Shown piece after piece: positions 59,125-64,000 of a DNA stretch of 64,000 bases (the first letter of the stretch is position 1; every line of letters begins with the position of its first letter). Source of the DNA: Pararhodobacter zhoushanensis. GTDB lineage: Bacteria; Pseudomonadota; Alphaproteobacteria; Rhodobacterales; Rhodobacteraceae. Made by a program: the position numbers and the translations under genes. The notes under the pieces were generated by a model. That model saw only the letters and a program-made list of their open reading frames with translations, was not told the origin of the DNA and made no database searches. The stretch is taken from contig NZ_JAPDFL010000001.1 of NCBI RefSeq assembly GCF_025949695.1, forward strand, positions 3,165,501 through 3,229,500. Direction: 5' to 3'.

Positions 59125-59439
59125 TTAAACCTCGGGCACGCGCAGGATGATGCCGTCGAGCGCCGGGGACATTTCCAACTGGCACGACAGGCGCGACTGA
59201 TCGAGGCGCGGGGCGTCGGTGGCGTCGAGCATCGCGTCTTCAAAATCCGACGCGCTGCCCGCTGCTGTCAGCCATGCCTCGTCGACATAAACGTGGCAGG
59301 TGGCGCAGCTCATCGTGCCGCCGCATTCGCCGATGATGCCGGGGACATTGGCGTCGACGGCGGCCTCCATCAGAGGGCGGCCTTGGGCAACATCGGCGGT
59401 GATCTGGCGACCGTCGGGCAGAATCCACGTGGCTTTCAT
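59125..59439 (-). CDS. [2Fe-2S] ferredoxin
   Basis: A 104-residue adrenodoxin-type ferredoxin from the ATG at 59439. Cluster ligands are the CGGTMSCATC motif (three Cys) and the later Cys in LSCQLEMSP. The start KATWILPDGRQITADVAQG and the HVYVDEAW segment fit the P450-partner and Isd/Fdx subgroup. It is 11 bases after the glutamine-synthetase-like gene, and a cytochrome P450 begins the same operon, so it probably passes electrons to that P450. A ferredoxin reductase is not in the window. Confidence 0.88.
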   Translation of the reverse strand: MKATWILPDGRQITADVAQGRPLMEAAVDANVPGIIGECGGTMSCATCHVYVDEAWLTAAGSASDFEDAMLDATDAPRLDQSRLSCQLEMSPALDGIILRVPEV

Positions 59440-59450
59440 GCGGCCTCTCC

Positions 59451-60743
59451 TCACACAAACCAGATTGAGAAATCGCGCGCCTGTTCGGGCGTCATGTCCT
59501 TGGTCTTGTCGACCTCGACCCGCTTCATATGGACGTGGTGCGCGACATACTCGGGCCCCATCGCGGCGATCAGCGTTGCGTCAGCTTCCAGATCGTCAAG
59601 CGCGGCACTGAGCGTTTCCGCCACGCCATAGGCGGCGTTCTGGCCCATGAAGCAATCGCCCGTCTCGACCGGCGGCAGGTCATAGCGGCCCTCAAAGCCC
59701 AGCCGCGCCGATTGCAGCACGGCGGCGACGGCGGCGTAGGGGTTGGCGGCGGCGTCGGCCATGCGGTGCTCGAGCCGGGCCTTCTTGCCGCCCTCGCCCG
59801 AGACGCGGCAGGTGACGCCGCGGTGATCCTCGCCCCAGTTGCACCAGAAGCCCGACATCGAGGCGGGTTGCAGGCGGGCGTAGGAATTGACCGAGGGCGC
59901 GGTCAGCGCAGCCAGGGCCTTGTGGTGTTTCATCCAACCCGCGATACAGCCGCGGCCCAGATCGGTCATGCCCTTGATCCCGCCCTGCGGGCCGGTGCTG
60001 AGGGCGTTGTTCCCTGCGGAATCGGTGAAGGACAGGTTGATGTGCATGCCTGAGCCGCCGCGATCGAACAGCGGTTTTGGCAGGAAGGTCAGTATGATGC
60101 CCTTTTGGAACGCCACTTCGCGCGCCAGTTGGCGGAACATCACCGTCTCATCCACCGCCTGCAGCGCCTCATCAAAGCTGAGGGTGAATTCGTATTGCGG
60201 CGTGTCGTATTCGGTGGTGACCAGATCGAGTTTGAAGCCGGCGGCCTCGGCCGCGGCCCAGATCGCATCGGTGAACCCAAGCGGGTCGTTGAACGGCCCG
60301 CCGCCATAGACATGGCCGCCGGGGACGTCATAGGGCACCAGCGTGCCATCCTCGGCGCGGGTGAAGGCGAAGGCCTCGAGCTCGATGCCGATCTTGGGGG
60401 TGAGGCCGTGCTTGGCCCAGTCGGCAATCGCCGCTTTCAGCCGGTTGCGCCCCAGGATCGGCACCGGCGCGCCGTCGCGGTCGGTCATGTCGCCGGTCAC
60501 CATATGGACGCCCGGCTCCCAGCCCGGACGGATGTCGGCGGCGTCCCAGGTGAGGGTCATGTCGGGCAGGCCGTCAAGGCAGTTGGTGCCCGGCGCGTCG
60601 ACGATCAGGTCTTTGTCATAATGGACGGCAAGGCAAGGCTGGGCAAAGCGGGTCGAGCCGGAGCCGATCTTTTCCTGCGGCAGGTATTTCGAGCGCAGGA
60701 TGGAAAGGTGGTCGCACCAGACGGGGCGCAAACGGTCACGCAT
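59451..60743 (-). CDS. Glutamine synthetase family protein
   Basis: A 430-residue member of the glutamine synthetase fold: PKIGIELEAFAFTRAEDGTL (metal-binding Glu), QYEFTLSFDEALQAVDETVMFR (in part), GSGMHINLSF, GVTCRVSGEGGKKARLEHRMADAAANPY (in part). Proteins of this class outside true GlnA link glutamate to amines, for example in polyamine or alkylamine use. The P450 and ferredoxin beside it, and the amidotransferase across the divergent promoter, suggest a gamma-glutamyl route: ligate, oxidise, then release glutamate. The amine is unknown. It follows the P450 gene by 37 bases. Confidence 0.82.
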   Translation of the reverse strand: MRDRLRPVWCDHLSILRSKYLPQEKIGSGSTRFAQPCLAVHYDKDLIVDAPGTNCLDGLPDMTLTWDAADIRPGWEPGVHMVTGDMTDRDGAPVPILGRNRLKAAIADWAKHGLTPKIGIELEAFAFTRAEDGTLVPYDVPGGHVYGGGPFNDPLGFTDAIWAAAEAAGFKLDLVTTEYDTPQYEFTLSFDEALQAVDETVMFRQLAREVAFQKGIILTFLPKPLFDRGGSGMHINLSFTDSAGNNALSTGPQGGIKGMTDLGRGCIAGWMKHHKALAALTAPSVNSYARLQPASMSGFWCNWGEDHRGVTCRVSGEGGKKARLEHRMADAAANPYAAVAAVLQSARLGFEGRYDLPPVETGDCFMGQNAAYGVAETLSAALDDLEADATLIAAMGPEYVAHHVHMKRVEVDKTKDMTPEQARDFSIWFV

Positions 60744-60780
60744 GAGGTATCTCCCTGTTTTTTATGGTTTTTTATTGTGG

Positions 60781-62037
60781 TCAGGCGCGGGTGATCCGCA
60801 CCGGAAGTTCCTTGATACCGCCCACAAAGTTGGAACGGAGGAATTTTTGCGGCCCCGCCGGTTCAATCGACGTGATCCGCTTGGCGAGTTCCTGAAACAG
60901 CACGCGTACCTCCAGCCGGGCCAGATGCATGCCCAGACACAGGTGCGGGCCGCCCTGCCCGAAGCTGAGATGTGGGTTCGGAGTGCGCGCAAGGTTCACG
61001 CGGAACGGGTCGTCAAAGGCGGTGTCATCGCGGTTGCCGCTGACGAACCAGTAGAGCACCTTGTCGCCCGCCTTGATGGTCTTGCCGTGCATCTGGTGGT
61101 CGCGCGTGGCAGTGCGGCGGAAATAGACGGCGGGGGTGGCCCAGCGGATGATCTCGTCGGGCGCGGTGGCCCAGACCTCACCGGCCTTCATCTGGCCCAG
61201 CAGTTCGGGCTGGTGCGCCATGGCCTGAATACCGGCGGCGATGGAGTAGCGGGTGGTGTCATTGCCGGCGGCGACGAGCAGGCAGAAGAAGTTGCGAAAC
61301 TCGGTCTCGCTGATCACGCTGCCATCAGGGCCGGGTTGCAGGATCAGGTGGAGGATGCCGTTGGTATCCCCGCGCGCCGCCTTGTCGGCCATCAATTTAC
61401 GTGCGTATTCATAAAGTTCCGCCCCGGCGGGCGAGTTGAACGGCATCAGGCGGTAATCATCGGTCGTCATCTTGTCGAGCACATGCTCGGTGAAATCGGG
61501 GTCGGTGTTGGCGATCAGCGCGTCGCCCTTTTCCACCAGCCACGGCAGGTCTTCGTCGGGGGTGCCCAGAATGCGACCGAGCATGCGCATCGGCAATTCG
61601 CGGGCGATGCGTTTGGTGGCATCGAAGCTGTCGTGCTGCAGGGCGTCGTCGAGGATTTCGTCGCACAGGGCGCGGATCTGGTCCTCGAACCCGGCGACAA
61701 CGGGGCGCGAGAAGGCCTTGGCGACCTTGACGCGGGTCATCGTGTGTTCGGGCGCGTCGGTCTCCTGGAAGGTGCGGCGCGCGAGGTATTCCTCATACGT
61801 CTGGTCTTCCATGCGGATGCCGCGGGCCGAGGACATCAGATCCGGCTGCCGGTTCAGCGCCAGAATATCGGCGTGACGGGTGATGTTCCAGAACCCCTGC
61901 CCCGCGTCCCAGTCGCTCCAGGCGAGCGGCTCGTCGCGGCGCATCCGGGCGAAGGTATTATGCGGCACGCCTTGGGCAAAAATATCATGCGAGGTCAGGT
62001 CGGCGTGCCCGTCGCCGGTTGGTGTCCAGATGGTCAT
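60781..62037 (-). CDS. Cytochrome P450
   Basis: A 418-residue soluble P450 from the ATG at 62037 (GGGAG upstream). It has the I helix LLVAAGNDTTRYS, the ExxR of DEIIRWATP and the heme loop FGQGGPHLCLGMHLARLE with the ligand Cys. No membrane anchor, as usual for bacterial class I P450s, which take electrons from a ferredoxin such as the one downstream. It starts a minus-strand group with the glutamine-synthetase-like and ferredoxin genes. Its substrate cannot be told from sequence. Confidence 0.93.
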   Translation of the reverse strand: MTIWTPTGDGHADLTSHDIFAQGVPHNTFARMRRDEPLAWSDWDAGQGFWNITRHADILALNRQPDLMSSARGIRMEDQTYEEYLARRTFQETDAPEHTMTRVKVAKAFSRPVVAGFEDQIRALCDEILDDALQHDSFDATKRIARELPMRMLGRILGTPDEDLPWLVEKGDALIANTDPDFTEHVLDKMTTDDYRLMPFNSPAGAELYEYARKLMADKAARGDTNGILHLILQPGPDGSVISETEFRNFFCLLVAAGNDTTRYSIAAGIQAMAHQPELLGQMKAGEVWATAPDEIIRWATPAVYFRRTATRDHQMHGKTIKAGDKVLYWFVSGNRDDTAFDDPFRVNLARTPNPHLSFGQGGPHLCLGMHLARLEVRVLFQELAKRITSIEPAGPQKFLRSNFVGGIKELPVRITRA

Positions 62038-62109
62038 GCGACTCTCCCTTGCGGTCCGTTGCTTGCTATGTATATTATTGGCAATGCAACGTATGCAAAT
62101 GGAATTTTC

Positions 62110-62814
62110 ATGCATATCGCCTTTCTTGATGCCAACACCGACCGCTCTGCCTTTGCTGCCCGCCATGCAAGCGAAGTGGACAAATTCCGTGCCCTTCTGG
62201 CCCCTGTCGCGCCGGACTGGCGCTATAGCGATTTCAAGGTGACCGAGGGCGCGTTGCCCGCGTCGCTGAAGGGTTTCGACGGGGTCATCGTTTCGGGAAG
62301 CCCGGCTTCGGTCAATGATGCAGAGGACTGGGTTCCGGGGCTGCTGGCGACGATCCGCAAGGCTGTGGACGCCGGTGTGCCGGTGTTCGGCGCGTGCTTC
62401 GGGCATCAGGCGGTGGCCAAGGCGTTGGGGGGCGTTGTCGCCCACAACCCCGATGGCTGGGTGCTGGGCCGGGTTGAAACGGTGATCCATACGCCCGCAC
62501 CCTGGATGCGCGATGCCCCGGCGACCATGGCGCTGAACGCGGCGCATAATGAACAGGTGGTCACGCCGCCGCCGGGCGCAACCGTTCTGGGGGGCACAGC
62601 GCAGGTGCCAAATGCACAGCTGGCGATGGGAAATACGGTATTCACCACACAATACCACCCTGAAATCACACGGGATTTCATGGCCGACCTGATCACGCAT
62701 CTGCACGGCGACGTGCCGGCTCCGGTTCTGGCCAGCGCGCAGGCAGCACTACCGCTTTCGCTGGATGATGAACGGATGGCCCACTGGATTGCGGCGTTTT
62801 TCAACGGAAACTGA
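62110..62814 (+). CDS. Type 1 glutamine amidotransferase domain protein
   Basis: A 234-residue class I amidotransferase-like hydrolase. The nucleophile Cys is in FGACFGHQ, the catalytic His and Glu are in YHPEITRD, and SGSPASVNDAEDW is the early oxyanion region. It lacks any synthetase domain, so it is likely a free-standing gamma-glutamyl hydrolase or amidase. It is divergent from the P450 gene with a 72-base shared gap, suggesting common control. A role in removing glutamate from a gamma-glutamyl product is inferred from this context. Confidence 0.8.
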   Translation: MHIAFLDANTDRSAFAARHASEVDKFRALLAPVAPDWRYSDFKVTEGALPASLKGFDGVIVSGSPASVNDAEDWVPGLLATIRKAVDAGVPVFGACFGHQAVAKALGGVVAHNPDGWVLGRVETVIHTPAPWMRDAPATMALNAAHNEQVVTPPPGATVLGGTAQVPNAQLAMGNTVFTTQYHPEITRDFMADLITHLHGDVPAPVLASAQAALPLSLDDERMAHWIAAFFNGN

Positions 62815-62873
62815 CCGGCGTTAGCCGCCTGTTAACACCGTCCATGGCTATCATCGCTCAGGAGATGATGCAT

Positions 62874-63410
62874 ATGGACACAAATACCTTGGGTACGCTG
62901 GTTTGGCAGCTGTCGACCCGTTGGCGCAGCGCGGTTGACCGCGCCGTTGCTCCGCTGGGCTTGACCCAGGCGCAATACACCGCCCTGAGCACACTGGCGG
63001 CGATGCGGGCGCGGGGCGAAAGCCCCAGCCAGCGAGCGCTTGCCGAGCAAATGGGCGTATCGCCGATCTTCGCGTCAAAACTGGTGCGGGCGCTGGAAGC
63101 GCAAAAACTCATCCAGCGCGCGGATCATCCACAGGACGCCCGCGCTTATTGCCTGACGCTTTCGCGCAATGGCCAGACCCAACTGGCGCTTGCCCGCGCC
63201 GCGGTGCGCGCCCTGGAAGAAACACTGACCGCACCGGTCGGGGACCCGGGCGGGAACGCAGCCCAAGCGTTGCGGATCATGCTTAAGGCACTGCTGGCCA
63301 CCCCGGTATCGGAGACGGTGCCTCCTGAAATCACCGTTGCGCGGTCTGCGCAGCGCCCGACAAGCATGACCGCAAACGCGAACGCCCCAAGGCCGTTCAC
63401 CGCGCGTTAA
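62874..63410 (+). CDS. MarR-family transcriptional regulator
   Basis: A 178-residue MarR regulator. The winged helix spans about residues 25-105: LGLTQAQYTALSTLAAM, SQRALAEQMGVSPIFASKLVRALE and the wing IQRADHPQDARAYCLTLSRNG (parts). The start at 62874 is preferred because CAGGAG lies 9 bases before it; the earlier ATGs lie too close to this site. It has an extended, low-complexity C-terminal tail. It follows the amidotransferase gene by 59 bases and may control that gene and the P450 group. The ligand is unknown. Confidence 0.86.
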   Translation: MDTNTLGTLVWQLSTRWRSAVDRAVAPLGLTQAQYTALSTLAAMRARGESPSQRALAEQMGVSPIFASKLVRALEAQKLIQRADHPQDARAYCLTLSRNGQTQLALARAAVRALEETLTAPVGDPGGNAAQALRIMLKALLATPVSETVPPEITVARSAQRPTSMTANANAPRPFTAR

Positions 63411-63499
63411 CGAATCACGGCTACATATAGGGCAGCCACCATGACCCGCTGAGATAAAGGAAAATGCCCCCGCCCGTCCGCCGACTTTCGCCCACGCAG

Positions 63500-64000
63500 T
63501 CAGCCAAGGACGGCCAGCAGATCCATCGCTGTGACCTGATCGAACTGTACGTGTTGACGCATCGCAGCCTCGGCGGCCTCGCTGTCACGTGCCATAATCA
63601 GATCGGCAATAACCCGGTGATCCCGGGCCGAGGCCGCGATCGACCCGGCATAGCGATAGCGAACCCGGTAATAGGCCATCAGCTTGCGCGCGTTGGTCTT
63701 GATGAGATCCAGCAGGAACGGATTGCCTGCGGCTTCGGCCACCGTGCCGTGAAAGCGAAGGTTGAGCTGGTAATACCCATCGGGCTCGGCATCACCCAAC
63801 GTCGCAGAATGCGACTCGCAAGCCGTCGTGACGGCCTCAAGCGCTGCGGCACCACTGGGCGACAAGCGCCGCGCCGCCAGACCCGCCGCCTGCCCTTCGA
63901 GCTTGGCGTGCACTTCGAGAATCGCAAGGAACTCAGCCAGTGTCGGCTTGAACACCACGGCCCCCTTGCGCGGCAGACGTTTGACCAGTCCGGTTGCCTC
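63500..64000 (-). CDS. GntR-family regulator with FCD domain (partial)
   Basis: The gene enters from the right edge, so the start and most of the DNA-binding domain are missing. The first visible residues (EATGLVKRLPRKGAVVFKP) are the end of a GntR winged helix. The rest, 152 residues, is a helical FCD ligand domain with LNLRFHGTVAEAAGNPFLLDL (in part) and the metal-binding type DHRVIADLIMARDSEAAEAAMRQH (in part). Such regulators sense small organic acids. It converges on the MarR gene. Its target genes lie outside the window. Confidence 0.87.
   Translation of the reverse strand, partial: EATGLVKRLPRKGAVVFKPTLAEFLAILEVHAKLEGQAAGLAARRLSPSGAAALEAVTTACESHSATLGDAEPDGYYQLNLRFHGTVAEAAGNPFLLDLIKTNARKLMAYYRVRYRYAGSIAASARDHRVIADLIMARDSEAAEAAMRQHVQFDQVTAMDLLAVLG

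Overview
The window comes from an alphaproteobacterial chromosome, most likely Rhodobacterales (Rhodobacteraceae). It is GC-rich, has an Rrf2/IscR-led suf operon with two YIP1-like membrane genes inside it, a compact glgP-glgB-glgC-glgA-glgX-malQ-pgm operon, and a possible Irr-type iron box. No species can be named from the sequence.
Layout. (1) 1-7.4 kb is chromosomal: the start of a cyclic beta-1,2-glucan synthase, a terminal-oxidase cluster (CtaG-like factor, CopD-like membrane protein, DUF2231 protein, subunit II, fused subunit I+III, small membrane protein) and a GT61 glycosyltransferase. Subunit II has lost its CuA ligands, so this is probably a quinol oxidase. (2) 7.85-36.1 kb is a 28 kb genomic island inserted in the anticodon loop of a tRNA-Arg(CCG) gene. 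The host tRNA is cut in two: its 3' half is at 7814-7859 and its 5' half at 36093-36134. The island carries a tyrosine integrase next to the left end, tandem 11-bp repeats resembling integrase arm sites at both ends, and an intact replacement tRNA-Arg(CCG) near its right end. (3) 36.2-45.3 kb holds the suf iron-sulfur cluster operon and an alpha/beta hydrolase. (4) 45.5-58.5 kb holds the glycogen operon. (5) 58.7-64 kb holds a P450/ferredoxin/glutamine-synthetase-like/amidotransferase group, a MarR regulator and a partial GntR regulator.
Inside the island, 9.5-18.6 kb is a plasmid/ICE-type maintenance module (DUF932, ParB-like, toprim, DUF2493, DUF736) without relaxase or secretion genes. Two of its genes share a leader that folds into the same double stem with compensatory base changes. 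The cargo is defence-like: an AT-rich membrane protein with a TIR/SLOG-like domain; a TIR - caspase-like protease - RyR-like - TIR/SLOG-like cassette resembling TIR-caspase (type IV Thoeris-like) immunity; a convergent caspase-like protease plus alpha/beta hydrolase pair; and a six-gene co-directional set of C5 methylase, Eco29kI-like GIY-YIG endonuclease, GHKL/MORC-like ATPase, Mrr-helicase, unknown protein and PIN-like nuclease. A nested pair of insertion sequences (IS21-type inside an IS5-type) separates these blocks.
Data caution. Five otherwise well-conserved genes (caspase, C5 methylase, glgP, glgX, malQ) each carry exactly one single-base frameshift. Three lack one G in a G run; the other two have the same extra C at an expected GATTCG. 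This looks more like assembly error than five independent pseudogenes, so these loci should be treated as probably intact until reads are checked.
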